From an uncultured Alphaproteobacteria bacterium (GTDB lineage: Bacteria > Pseudomonadota > Alphaproteobacteria > CAAHEQ01 > UBA3637): a stretch of DNA of 35,042 nt. Position numbers and translations under genes: made by a program. Numbering within the stretch: position 1 is the first letter of the stretch; each line of letters opens with the position of its first letter. Below, in pieces: positions 1-7,839 of this stretch. Location: the NCBI GenBank assembly GCA_947629595.1, contig CANREI010000002.1, positions 1 to 35,042 on the forward strand, read 5' to 3'. The notes beneath the pieces were generated by a model that saw nothing but the letters and a program-made list of their open reading frames with translations, ran no database searches and was not told where the DNA came from.

Positions 1-326
1 CCTTTTTGTCCGACGCCTTCCAACTGCCGGGAAAAAACAACATCATAGCCGTAATCATTGCCGATGGCCGTTAAGTTCGATGTATCCGTTGTTAATGAAA
101 GGGCATTCATTGCCGGCCGATTGATTTTATAGCGTCCGACCAACTCTGCCGCCAAATGTTGCGATTGTGATGCCGATCCGCCGTTGCCGCAAAACAAAAT
201 TTTATGTCCGTTTTTTAACGCTTCAATGCAAACGGCGGCAATTTCATTGATTTTGAATGACATTTTTTGCAATTCATTTAATTCGGTTGCCAATTCGTGC
301 AGCTGATTTTCAATATATTTCTGCAT
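1..326 (-). CDS. gmhA: Phosphoheptose isomerase GmhA, N-terminal part (gene runs off the left edge)
   Basis: The 108 visible residues match the N-terminal part of the SIS-fold sedoheptulose-7-phosphate isomerase, which makes D-glycero-D-manno-heptose 7-phosphate in the cytoplasm, the first step of LPS core heptose synthesis. Seen: the phosphate-binding motif CGNGGSASQSQHLAAELVGR at about residues 46-65, then NRPAMNALSLTTD and the GNDYGYD segment near residue 90. The ATG at 326 follows an AAAGGA ribosome site and lies three bases after the hldE stop, so the two genes are cotranscribed. GmhA supplies the substrate for the HldE kinase. The C-terminal half is outside the window. A related SIS isomerase such as DiaA is possible, but the hldE neighbour favours GmhA. 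Confidence 0.88.
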   Translation of the reverse strand, partial: MQKYIENQLHELATELNELQKMSFKINEIAAVCIEALKNGHKILFCGNGGSASQSQHLAAELVGRYKINRPAMNALSLTTDTSNLTAIGNDYGYDVVFSRQLEGVGQK

Positions 327-329
327 TTG

Positions 330-1805
330 TTATCCTTTCATTTTTTGTATTAAATTCGTGGTGGAATAGCCTTCCAATCGCTTTAATATAATTGCCTTGC
401 CGCCATAGGCCATAACCCGTTGCCCTTCCGGCCAGTTTTCAAGCGCATATCCTTCTTTGGCAATCATATCGGGTTTTAATTTTTCCACAATTTCCATCGG
501 TGTTTTATCATCAAAGACAATCACATAATCAACAAATACCAATGATGCCAACAACATTGCCCTTGTTTTTTCATCTTGTATCGGTCGAAGCGGCCCCTTG
601 TTCCCGCGCACCGATTCATCGGAATTCACACCGACAATTAACACATCGCATAATTTTTTTGCCTCCATCAGCGAATGCAAATGCCCTAAATGACAGCAAT
701 CAAAACAGCCGTTTGTAAAACCGATTATTTGATGATTTTCGCGCGCCGCCTTCACCATTTCTTCGGCCTGCCCGAGCGTGATTATTTTGCGTTTTTGTTG
801 CCAGCCGTCCGGTGCCGATTGATGAATCGATAAAGCGTTTTCCAACTCTTTGGCACTCACCGTTGCCGTCCCCAACTTTCCGACCGCAATTCCCGCCGCC
901 AGATTGGCCAGTTTCATTGCCTCTTTTACCGGCGCTCCGGCCCCTAACGCCGCGCCGATTGTTGCCAAGGACGTATCACCCGCACCCGACACATCATAAA
1001 CTTCTTTCGCTTCGGTGGGTATTTGCAATAAATCATCGGCCGCATCAATATGAATCATTCCGTATTCGCTTAACGTGATAATTAAATGTTCGATATGATA
1101 TTTTTGAAATAAAGCTTTGGCTTTTTGTTGAATCTGCTGTTGAAAATCCGCGCTTGTCGGATTGTATTGACAGCCCGTTGCCTGAGAAAATTCTTTTAAA
1201 TTCGGTTTAATGAGCGTTGCGCCGATATATTTTGAATAATCGGCTCCTTTCGGATCAACAATCACTTTTTTATGATAATTGTGACACGTTTGTATAATCA
1301 TTGGTGTGGTAACACTTGTTAAAAGCCCTTTGTTATAATCAGATACCAACACAATATCCGCATTTTTAACCGCCTGATTTAAAATGCGTTGATATCGGGG
1401 CAACAAGCCTTCAATAACGGGCAATATTTCTTCCTGATCAACCCGCGTTAAATGATTATTTCCCGCAATCAGCCGCGTTTTGACAATCGTTTGATACTCT
1501 TTTAATTTTAACAAGTGAACATGCGCGCCGATTTCCTTTAATTGCTTTGCTATTTTCTCGCCGCTTTCATCGCGCCCGATAATGCCGATAAACTTAACCA
1601 TACAGCCCATTTTTGCTAAATTAGCCACAACATTGCCCGCACCGCCCAACATTTCTTTTTCCGATTTATATTTGAACACGGGAACCGGCGCTTCCGGCGA
1701 TATGCGTTCCACATTGCCGTATATAAATCGATCCAGCATAATATCTCCGATAACCAAGATACGCACTTGCTTAAATTTCTCGATATATGTTTTCAACAGC
1801 GGCAT
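330..1805 (-). CDS. hldE: Bifunctional heptose-7-phosphate kinase / heptose-1-phosphate adenylyltransferase HldE
   Basis: A 491-residue two-domain enzyme of ADP-heptose synthesis for LPS core. Residues 1 to about 320 are a ribokinase/PfkB-type kinase: GDIMLDR near the N-terminus, GGAGNVVANLA, and the catalytic GAGD at 274-277 with D277 as general base. Residues about 345-491 are a cytidylyltransferase-like nucleotidyltransferase with the H372-L-G-H375 motif within NGCFDCCHLGH. Length and domain order match the fused E. coli-type HldE (RfaE) rather than split HldA/HldC. The ATG at 1805 has an AAAGGA site six bases upstream. It lies 23 bases after the GT9 gene and three bases before gmhA, so the three are probably one transcript and act successively, with the later phosphatase GmhB not visible here. 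Confidence 0.96.
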   Translation of the reverse strand: MPLLKTYIEKFKQVRILVIGDIMLDRFIYGNVERISPEAPVPVFKYKSEKEMLGGAGNVVANLAKMGCMVKFIGIIGRDESGEKIAKQLKEIGAHVHLLKLKEYQTIVKTRLIAGNNHLTRVDQEEILPVIEGLLPRYQRILNQAVKNADIVLVSDYNKGLLTSVTTPMIIQTCHNYHKKVIVDPKGADYSKYIGATLIKPNLKEFSQATGCQYNPTSADFQQQIQQKAKALFQKYHIEHLIITLSEYGMIHIDAADDLLQIPTEAKEVYDVSGAGDTSLATIGAALGAGAPVKEAMKLANLAAGIAVGKLGTATVSAKELENALSIHQSAPDGWQQKRKIITLGQAEEMVKAARENHQIIGFTNGCFDCCHLGHLHSLMEAKKLCDVLIVGVNSDESVRGNKGPLRPIQDEKTRAMLLASLVFVDYVIVFDDKTPMEIVEKLKPDMIAKEGYALENWPEGQRVMAYGGKAIILKRLEGYSTTNLIQKMKG

Positions 1806-1828
1806 TTTTTATCCTTTGCTTCCTGATT

Positions 1829-3001
1829 TCATTTAACGAACAATCGGCTCTCTTGAATGGATTGAAACACAAGTTCCGGTGTTATGTTTCTCATACAAAC
1901 ACCTTCTTTTTCTCCCGTTTTAACACATTTTTCATACCACGAACGCATCAACCACTCACACCCGGGACAAACATTGGCCGAAATATTGATATTTTCCGAA
2001 AATCCGAAAAAGTTTTTGTTCGTCGGACCGAATAAAATAACCGATGATCCGCCCTGTATAAAATGCCGACAAATGGCATATCCTCCTTCCTGCGCAATTA
2101 AAAGCTTTGCATTCTTTAACAAAACAAGCATTTCCGTTAAGCTTGTTTTTCCCAATAAATTCCGATCTGTTCCCTTTATGCTCCTTTGATAACTTTCTCC
2201 GGCCTGTATAATTTGATAATCGGGATATTTTTGTTTCAGCATTTCTGCCAACCGCGTGTAATATTCCACCGGCCATCGCCGAACATCATTTGTGTCTTTA
2301 AAATGATATCCGGCACCGGTTTGCATGACGATAAACTTGTTTTTCTTTAAATGATATTTTTTTAATACCGCTGTTTCATTTTCGTTAATTTGAAGTGAAA
2401 ATTTTTCGTGTTTCATTCCCAGATAATCATTGATATCCGCTTGATTTTCTCTTGTCCGTCCGGACAAATACGAATATTCTCTCCCCAAAAAATCATTTTC
2501 ATAAAAGGGCATATTTTCCCGATAAAAATTTTTAATCATTTTTATATATTCCGTTAACTTCTTTACCCGGAAAGAAGATAATCTTGTCCAATCACAAAAC
2601 ATCAACCTCGGGAAACGAATAATCTGAATTTGGGCATCATATTGTTCTTGTGTTTTAAAAAAAATATGCCCCATACATTTTTGTGCCTGATATAAAGGCA
2701 ATAACTCTTTGTTTTCCTCGGGCATTAAAATATCGGCAACGACAACATCAGAAAACTGCTTCAAAAAACAACTGTAATATTTTAAAAAGAAAAAATGATC
2801 CCCTATTCCGCCCATCGGTTTAAATAAAACATGAAATTTTTCATCTTTAAAAGAAGAATATTCCCCGTCAGTTAACTTAAACAGATGCTTTAAATTCCAA
2901 AATATCAGCTTTAACGCCATTTTCTTATAATGCCCGTTATAAAGACACCCGTATCGTTTTATCCTGCAATTGAGTCGTTCGATATATGTGTTAAAATTCA
3001 T
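1829..3001 (-). CDS. Glycosyltransferase family 9 (heptosyltransferase-like)
   Basis: A 390-residue cytoplasmic protein resembling ADP-heptose:LPS heptosyltransferases of family GT9. Seen: an N-terminal MGGIGDHFFFL segment like the GDxL/GD motif of the acceptor domain, then in the C-terminal domain a VMQTGAGYHFKD(T) strand, the segment LLIAQEGG, and SVILFGPT, the hallmark of GT9 nucleotide-sugar binding. It ends with a cysteine-bearing stretch (CPGCEW, CVKTG, VCM) also seen in some GT9 proteins. The chosen ATG at 3001 overlaps the upstream HTH gene stop as ATGA and has a GAGGAG site eight bases before it. An in-frame upstream start 12 codons earlier is less likely. Position next to hldE and gmhA suggests transfer of heptose to lipid A core, though another donor sugar cannot be excluded. 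Confidence 0.85.
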   Translation of the reverse strand: MNFNTYIERLNCRIKRYGCLYNGHYKKMALKLIFWNLKHLFKLTDGEYSSFKDEKFHVLFKPMGGIGDHFFFLKYYSCFLKQFSDVVVADILMPEENKELLPLYQAQKCMGHIFFKTQEQYDAQIQIIRFPRLMFCDWTRLSSFRVKKLTEYIKMIKNFYRENMPFYENDFLGREYSYLSGRTRENQADINDYLGMKHEKFSLQINENETAVLKKYHLKKNKFIVMQTGAGYHFKDTNDVRRWPVEYYTRLAEMLKQKYPDYQIIQAGESYQRSIKGTDRNLLGKTSLTEMLVLLKNAKLLIAQEGGYAICRHFIQGGSSVILFGPTNKNFFGFSENINISANVCPGCEWLMRSWYEKCVKTGEKEGVCMRNITPELVFQSIQESRLFVK

Positions 3002-3633
3002 CTGAAACACTCCTCTTTTGCTTGCCTTGAAACACATCTTTTTTCTTGCTTTTGAGGCGCGTGCTTTTTGTTTCGACTTAACTGCAATTCTTTCACTTTG
3101 TTGATTACGGTTTGCTTATGACAGTGAAAAAGAGCCGCCATTTCCTGATATGTTTTGCCTTCATTAAAAGCTTTTAAAAACAAATTTAAATCAATTTTCT
3201 TCTTGCGATACGGATTCGTTTCCTGCCAGCCCATTTGCTCCAATTTATTGAATAACGCCTCCCGACTCACGCCCAATTCTCGCGCAATCGCCACTTTTGT
3301 AACGCCGGCATTTAATTTTTGCAAAATATATTCTTCCTTTTTATATAATTTACTGCGCACTTTAATCCGTTGATATTTTTCCGGCATTAAAAAAGGATGT
3401 TTTTTTAAGTAATAATGCACATTAGATATACTAACTTGCATTTCAGCGGCAATATAACTCATCGGCATATTTTGTTTAAGTAATTGTATTATTTCTTCTT
3501 TTTTGCTATCCAAAGAGAACTGCCCTTTACGTGCGCCGATCGGACGCCCGGGTTTTAAGGCATTTTTGCGCCATCGGTGTCTTTTTTCAAGACATTGATT
3601 TCTTTCACTTTTTATGCCTCTCTTTGTTTGCAT
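2998..3633 (-). CDS. Triple helix-turn-helix DNA-binding protein without a catalytic domain
   Basis: A basic 211-residue protein built from three predicted helix-turn-helix units at about residues 41-78, 96-136 and 147-185, each with the pattern 'I A x E x x V S xx xV' or similar. The linker GRPIGARKG at 29-37 resembles the hinge before the DNA-binding domain of Hin-type serine recombinases, but no recombinase or transposase catalytic domain is present. It may be a regulator, or a domesticated remnant of a recombinase or transposase DNA-binding region. It starts with ATG at 3633 behind GGAGG and has its own strong promoter. Its TGA overlaps the ATG of the GT9 gene, so it is translationally coupled to LPS core genes. 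Role in regulating them is an inference. Confidence 0.7.
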   Translation of the reverse strand: MQTKRGIKSERNQCLEKRHRWRKNALKPGRPIGARKGQFSLDSKKEEIIQLLKQNMPMSYIAAEMQVSISNVHYYLKKHPFLMPEKYQRIKVRSKLYKKEEYILQKLNAGVTKVAIARELGVSREALFNKLEQMGWQETNPYRKKKIDLNLFLKAFNEGKTYQEMAALFHCHKQTVINKVKELQLSRNKKHAPQKQEKRCVSRQAKEECFR

Positions 3634-3667
3634 TAAACCTCCGTTTAATTTGATGCATGATTTTCAC

Positions 3668-3696
3668 AGTATATAAAACCAAATAGAATATGTCAA
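3668..3696 (-). promoter_or_regulatory. Sigma-70 promoter for the HTH-GT9-hldE-gmhA operon
   Basis: On the minus strand TTGACA (3696-3691) and TATACT (3673-3668) are separated by exactly 17 bases. This is a near-consensus housekeeping promoter, giving a predicted start near 3661 and a leader of about 28 bases before the ATG at 3633. Confidence 0.8.
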
Positions 3697-3956
3697 GATA
3701 TTTTTATGAAAGCATATATAATATATAATAATCAATATGTTATTTGATAATTAAAAAGCTTACTCAATTGCTTTGGCTGCTTGAATTTTTTTGCACCCAT
3801 TAAACAAAAGGGGGGGTGGGTACTGTTTTTTTACAAATGCATTAAAAAATTTTGTTTTGAATATAAATTATAATTGTTCAAAACACCAAAAACGCAACAC
3901 GTTTTATCAGGCAAAAGCCCGACTTAAATAATACTTGATAACAAAGTTATTTTTAT
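3697..3956. other. AT-rich gap between the two surface-polysaccharide operons
   Basis: About 260 bases with no credible ORF. It holds the end of the large minus-strand operon. A small hairpin at 3908-3921 (five pairs, four-base loop) could be a weak terminator for it but lacks a U-run. A tract of seven G, then T and GGG, lies at 3810-3820, striking in otherwise AT-rich DNA. Nothing else recognisable was seen. Confidence 0.5.
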
Positions 3957-5228
3957 TTAACTTTTCCAATTCATCAAAACATCTAACCCGTCTACATCAA
4001 ACACGGGAATATGATGCTTTATATATACCGCATGCCTTTCATGATAGGAATTATCTATAAAGACAGCTTTCTTCGGTGAAATATAATCGGCTTTATTATC
4101 ATTCGGTTTAATGTGTATTATGTCATCAAAAATGTTTTTGTGAATATGATAATATTCCATACTGTCAAAAATTTCTTTTTCGTGTTTTGTCAGTAAAATA
4201 ACTTTTTTATTATTATTTTGACACTGATATAAAAACCAAACGGCCTTTAAATTAACCTTATCACGCACAATCAGCGTATCATCAAAATCAAAATAAACCG
4301 TATCATAGTCATAATCAATTTTATAACGTCTGATTAAAGAACTATCCATTTTTACGTAATATGAGTTAGGTTCAACGGTAATATCGTAACCCATCACCGT
4401 ATAAACAGTCAACAACGGTAAATTAACACCGCATGCTCGGGTTAAAGCCATCGTTCCGGCACACCTGACGGAAACTTCCATCAGTTTCCAATGTTCATTT
4501 TTATCTTGCTTGATTTGAAACCACCACAATCCTAAAAATGAGAGCTTTTGATTTAAGAATTGAGCTATTTTTTGAATTTCCGGTGTTAATTTTTCAATTT
4601 GTCCGGCAACCGAAACACCCGCCATCACTCTTTGACGCGATCGGGGAGAAACCCATCTTAATTGTCCGTCTTTATCCGTCAGACAATCAACCGTATATTC
4701 CTTGCCCGGTAAATATTCACAAATAACATACGCATTTAAATTAACGTTCGGAATATCCTTCGGTGAATTGACTAACCGGGCACCAACGCCTCCTTGTCCT
4801 TCTTTCGGTTTAATAAAAACGGGATATTCCGTTATTTTCGAATATATCTTCGGTAAAAAATCAGCCCCGCTTAATGCTTTATATGTTTTTTCTTTATCAC
4901 GACAAATAACAGCGGTTTTTTGACAGGAACAAGCCAATTTGGCATGTATTTTTTTGGAATTTTCGGCCAAAACCATGGCAACCGAATCATGGGTCGGAAA
5001 AACAACATCAATTTTATTTTTATCTAAAAACAAATTAAAGCGCTCCAAAAAATCAGGCGCGGTTATCATCGGCAAGTCAGCCGTGTAGTTTTCAAAAATA
5101 TATGATCCGTGTCTGTCAACGGAAGAAGCTCCGAAAACATTGATATTTACACAACCGCATAAAGCATCATGTAATTCAACGGAATTTATTTCGCCGGCAG
5201 GAAAAACAAGAACGTTAATTTTTTGCAT
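3957..5228 (-). CDS. ATP-grasp / HAD-phosphatase fusion protein
   Basis: A 423-residue fusion. Residues 1 to about 290 are a carbamoyl-phosphate-synthase-like ATP-grasp enzyme: VFPTHDS around 77-82, lysines K140 and K142 in FIKPKEGQGGVGA, E171 in CEYLPGKEYTVD, and E251-V-S-V-R255, where the metal-binding Asn of the usual E-x-N-x-R is Ser. Residues about 308-423 are a HAD domain with D314-F-D316-D-T, motif II threonine T347 in LLTKH, and FIDNS (D392). ATP-grasp enzymes join an acid to an amine or thiol using ATP. The attached phosphatase may act on a sugar phosphate. As the last gene of the polysaccharide operon it probably decorates a sugar with an amino acid or acyl group, but the substrate is unknown. 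Its start overlaps the preceding gene by 14 bases. Confidence 0.8.
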   Translation of the reverse strand: MQKINVLVFPAGEINSVELHDALCGCVNINVFGASSVDRHGSYIFENYTADLPMITAPDFLERFNLFLDKNKIDVVFPTHDSVAMVLAENSKKIHAKLACSCQKTAVICRDKEKTYKALSGADFLPKIYSKITEYPVFIKPKEGQGGVGARLVNSPKDIPNVNLNAYVICEYLPGKEYTVDCLTDKDGQLRWVSPRSRQRVMAGVSVAGQIEKLTPEIQKIAQFLNQKLSFLGLWWFQIKQDKNEHWKLMEVSVRCAGTMALTRACGVNLPLLTVYTVMGYDITVEPNSYYVKMDSSLIRRYKIDYDYDTVYFDFDDTLIVRDKVNLKAVWFLYQCQNNNKKVILLTKHEKEIFDSMEYYHIHKNIFDDIIHIKPNDNKADYISPKKAVFIDNSYHERHAVYIKHHIPVFDVDGLDVLMNWKS

Positions 5229-6177
5229 TTTCTAAAAACTCCAAAATCAATTTCATATCCTTTAACCCGTATCGCTGATCCAGAGGCAAAGGAATAATTG
5301 TATGCGCCAATTCTTGGGCTTTTTGTGAAGACATACAAGAACAATTTTCTGCCCGAGGCCAATATTTCGCAATGTAGATTTTATTTTGAATCAGCTGTTG
5401 TCTTAAACCGAAATGATTCGTTTTAAAGGGATAGACCATCGGTACATCTTCCGGAGATAAATCTATTTTTAATTGATTTCTTTTTTTTAATGTTTCATGC
5501 AAAAAATTAAAATTTTCCAACCGAATTTTTTTGACTCGTTCATAATCAATATTTCCCATAAGTGCTCGGGTCAATTTTGACATATACTCTATGGGACGAT
5601 TTACCAAAGCATCATTATTTTTTTGAAAATCCGAATACCCGTCAGATGCGCTTAAATCCCATCTTTTTAATAAATGTGAACATAAATTATATGATACGGA
5701 TTGTTTAAAATTTTCCGTTATTTTTTGATTGCAAAGAAGAATGCCGCCATCAGGCACGCCAAAAAATTTTCGGGGGCTGTAAAAAGAAGCCAATCCCATT
5801 TTAGGATAATAAAAACTTTGGGCATTATCCACAATCAGATTCGGATAGATTTTCGCTAATTTTTGAACATTCTTTCCGCAAATTCCAAAATAATTATTGT
5901 ATAAGATAAAATCCTGCGAATCAATTTTTTTCAACGGCATAAAATAATGATCCGTATCGTAAGGAATGATGTGACAATTTTCTGAAGCAACGGCTTGCCA
6001 AACAACGGGACAGGTATAGTAAGGAACATGTAAGTTTTGAATATGATATGTTCTGATAATACAACGAAGAGCATTCCCGGCCGAATTTAATAAAATACCG
6101 TTTTTATGATAGGGTATGTTTCGAGCACATTCCAACTCAAAATAACCGCCGATTTCTTTATATAAGTTCGTATTCAT
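5215..6177 (-). CDS. Divergent DegT-like PLP-dependent protein
   Basis: A 320-residue protein with the fold-type I aminotransferase signature in reduced form. VDNAQSF (D117) fits the residue that contacts the pyridoxal nitrogen, and SPRKFFGVPDGG places the likely aldimine lysine at K137. It is shorter than the roughly 360-390 residues usual for DegT/DnrJ/EryC1/StrS sugar aminotransferases. The N-terminal cofactor-phosphate motif is weak (NSAGNALRC). Proteins of this kind occur beside WbqC-like and ATP-grasp genes in O-antigen loci, but their substrate is not established. It overlaps the WbqC-like gene by 20 bases and the ATP-grasp/HAD gene by 14, implying coupled translation. It could be a sugar aminotransferase or a catalytically altered relative. 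Confidence 0.7.
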   Translation of the reverse strand: MNTNLYKEIGGYFELECARNIPYHKNGILLNSAGNALRCIIRTYHIQNLHVPYYTCPVVWQAVASENCHIIPYDTDHYFMPLKKIDSQDFILYNNYFGICGKNVQKLAKIYPNLIVDNAQSFYYPKMGLASFYSPRKFFGVPDGGILLCNQKITENFKQSVSYNLCSHLLKRWDLSASDGYSDFQKNNDALVNRPIEYMSKLTRALMGNIDYERVKKIRLENFNFLHETLKKRNQLKIDLSPEDVPMVYPFKTNHFGLRQQLIQNKIYIAKYWPRAENCSCMSSQKAQELAHTIIPLPLDQRYGLKDMKLILEFLENAKN

Positions 6178-6856
6178 TCAAGAGTTTCCTTATCTCTTCG
6201 GGGCTGTTAAACATAAGAATATCAATCATCGACAGACCCGGAACAAAATCATTTTTAAATTGTTTATAAGAAGAAAAACGTGTTTTCAGAAACCGTAAAT
6301 CAATTCCTTGTTTTTCAAAATCCGTTTTAGAATAGAGTTCCTGTCCGCCTATGGCATTTATATATTCCGTTCCGCCTAAAATACGGCAAATATGTAATAC
6401 TTTTTCTTGGGCTTTTAAATCGTTATTTTTTTCAAGTTCAGATGATAAAATCAATTCGGTTTTAATATCCAGATAATTGCATACCCGATGAAACTGTTTT
6501 TCCAATGCTTTTGATATTAAACAGCTTTCTTCTGTTATAACATCTTGAATAATCGGAAAAATTTTTTCAAAATACGGTGCTTTTTTATAGGCTTGCTCAA
6601 TTGTTTTTAATAACTTATTTTTTTCTTTAATTTGTGAAGTTATTTTAATTTTATTGATGGGCAGAAATGAGGAGGCGCCTTCCAATGGTACGGTTAACAA
6701 ATGTGATTTGCCGTTGAGCAATATGTTATTTCTGTTTATCCAACCGTTTTTAATATAATTGACATCATCATAAATAACATATTTATCTACGGCATTTAAT
6801 AATTGCCAATAGCCCAAATACGGGAAAAAATAGGGTTGCATAATACCGATTTTCAC
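6158..6856 (-). CDS. WbqC-like family protein
   Basis: A 232-residue protein beginning MKIGIMQPYFFPYLGYWQL and continuing with DKYVIYDDVNYIKNGWINRN. These two blocks are the signature of the WbqC-like family, found in O-antigen and capsule clusters. A conserved GGQELY segment occurs near residue 170. Family members are proposed to act in attachment of amino-acid-like groups to amino sugars, but the reaction is poorly defined. The ATG at 6856 overlaps the stop of the upstream glycosyltransferase as ATGA. The end overlaps the next gene by 20 bases. Position between an amino-sugar aminotransferase and an ATP-grasp enzyme fits a shared job in modifying an amino sugar (inference). Confidence 0.85.
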   Translation of the reverse strand: MKIGIMQPYFFPYLGYWQLLNAVDKYVIYDDVNYIKNGWINRNNILLNGKSHLLTVPLEGASSFLPINKIKITSQIKEKNKLLKTIEQAYKKAPYFEKIFPIIQDVITEESCLISKALEKQFHRVCNYLDIKTELILSSELEKNNDLKAQEKVLHICRILGGTEYINAIGGQELYSKTDFEKQGIDLRFLKTRFSSYKQFKNDFVPGLSMIDILMFNSPEEIRKLLNEYELI

Positions 6857-7839
6857 TTTAAACTCCCAATAAAAATAACAAAAATCACAATCAGAAGTAA
6901 AGAAAGTTTAAGCTCTGCTTTTAATCGATTCATTTTCCTTTGTAACCGTTCTGTTTCATCTGACAAATTTAACTGCTCCCATAAATTTGAAAACTCCGAA
7001 GCAATTGCTTCCAATTCTTTAAATTTTTTGTTTTTTAAAAAACAACGAATGGTTTTATTCAACAAATAAAGCATATCTTTTGTTTTATCCGCATGAAATT
7101 TTTCCGATACCGCGCGATAAAACCGTAAATGAGAAACAGCATATTTTTCAAACCAGGCATCTGATTGCAGAACGCCTGTCCAAACACCGCCGGAATTTCG
7201 ACGATAAACACTCATTACATCAGGAATAAATCCGATTTTTGCCGATTGAGTTTGCAATAAATGCATCATATAATCTTGCGGCAAAAAATTACTTTCAGGC
7301 CACTCTTTTGAAATATTATGCCAGCGGTACATTACCGAATTTGTTTGAATAAAATTTCTTTGTAATAAATCTTGTAAAGATAAAACCTTTTTATTAAATC
7401 TGTATTTTGCGGAGGGAAAAACAACCTCTTTTTCTCTCTTATCTTCCCAAATAACTTTTACGGGATGAAAACAAACGTTAAAATCGGGATGAGAATCCAA
7501 AAAATCTGCCTGTTTTTGAAGTTTATTCTCATCTGTCCAATAGTCATCACCCTCGTTAACGGCGACATAGGTTCCTTTAATTCTGCCCCATTGATATTTA
7601 CGAGAAACATTTATTCCTTTGCTCCATTGATTTTCTTTTTGATAAACGGCTTTAATAATTTTCGGATATTTCTTTTCATATTCACGAATAATATCAGCCG
7701 TTTTATCCGTTGAAGCATCATCATGAATCAAAACTTCAAACGGGAAGTTTGTTTTTTGCATCAGAAAGCCGTCTAAAGCCTGACGAATAAATTTTTCGTG
7801 ATTATAAGTTAAACATAAAATTGACACTTTCGGTTTCAT
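6853..7839 (-). CDS. Family 2 glycosyltransferase with C-terminal membrane helix
   Basis: A 328-residue GT-A inverting glycosyltransferase. Seen: VSILCLTYNHEKFI at the N-terminus, the nucleotide-binding HDDASTD at about 39-45, and VNEGDDYW as the metal-binding DxD-like motif. The last 16 or so residues (SLLLIVIFVIFIG) form a short hydrophobic helix that could anchor it to the inner membrane. The start at 7839 is preferred over one eight codons earlier because it overlaps the aminotransferase stop as ATGA and sits behind GAAGGA. It probably adds one sugar to the lipid-linked repeat unit. Donor and acceptor cannot be read from sequence. Confidence 0.88.
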   Translation of the reverse strand: MKPKVSILCLTYNHEKFIRQALDGFLMQKTNFPFEVLIHDDASTDKTADIIREYEKKYPKIIKAVYQKENQWSKGINVSRKYQWGRIKGTYVAVNEGDDYWTDENKLQKQADFLDSHPDFNVCFHPVKVIWEDKREKEVVFPSAKYRFNKKVLSLQDLLQRNFIQTNSVMYRWHNISKEWPESNFLPQDYMMHLLQTQSAKIGFIPDVMSVYRRNSGGVWTGVLQSDAWFEKYAVSHLRFYRAVSEKFHADKTKDMLYLLNKTIRCFLKNKKFKELEAIASEFSNLWEQLNLSDETERLQRKMNRLKAELKLSLLLIVIFVIFIGSLK

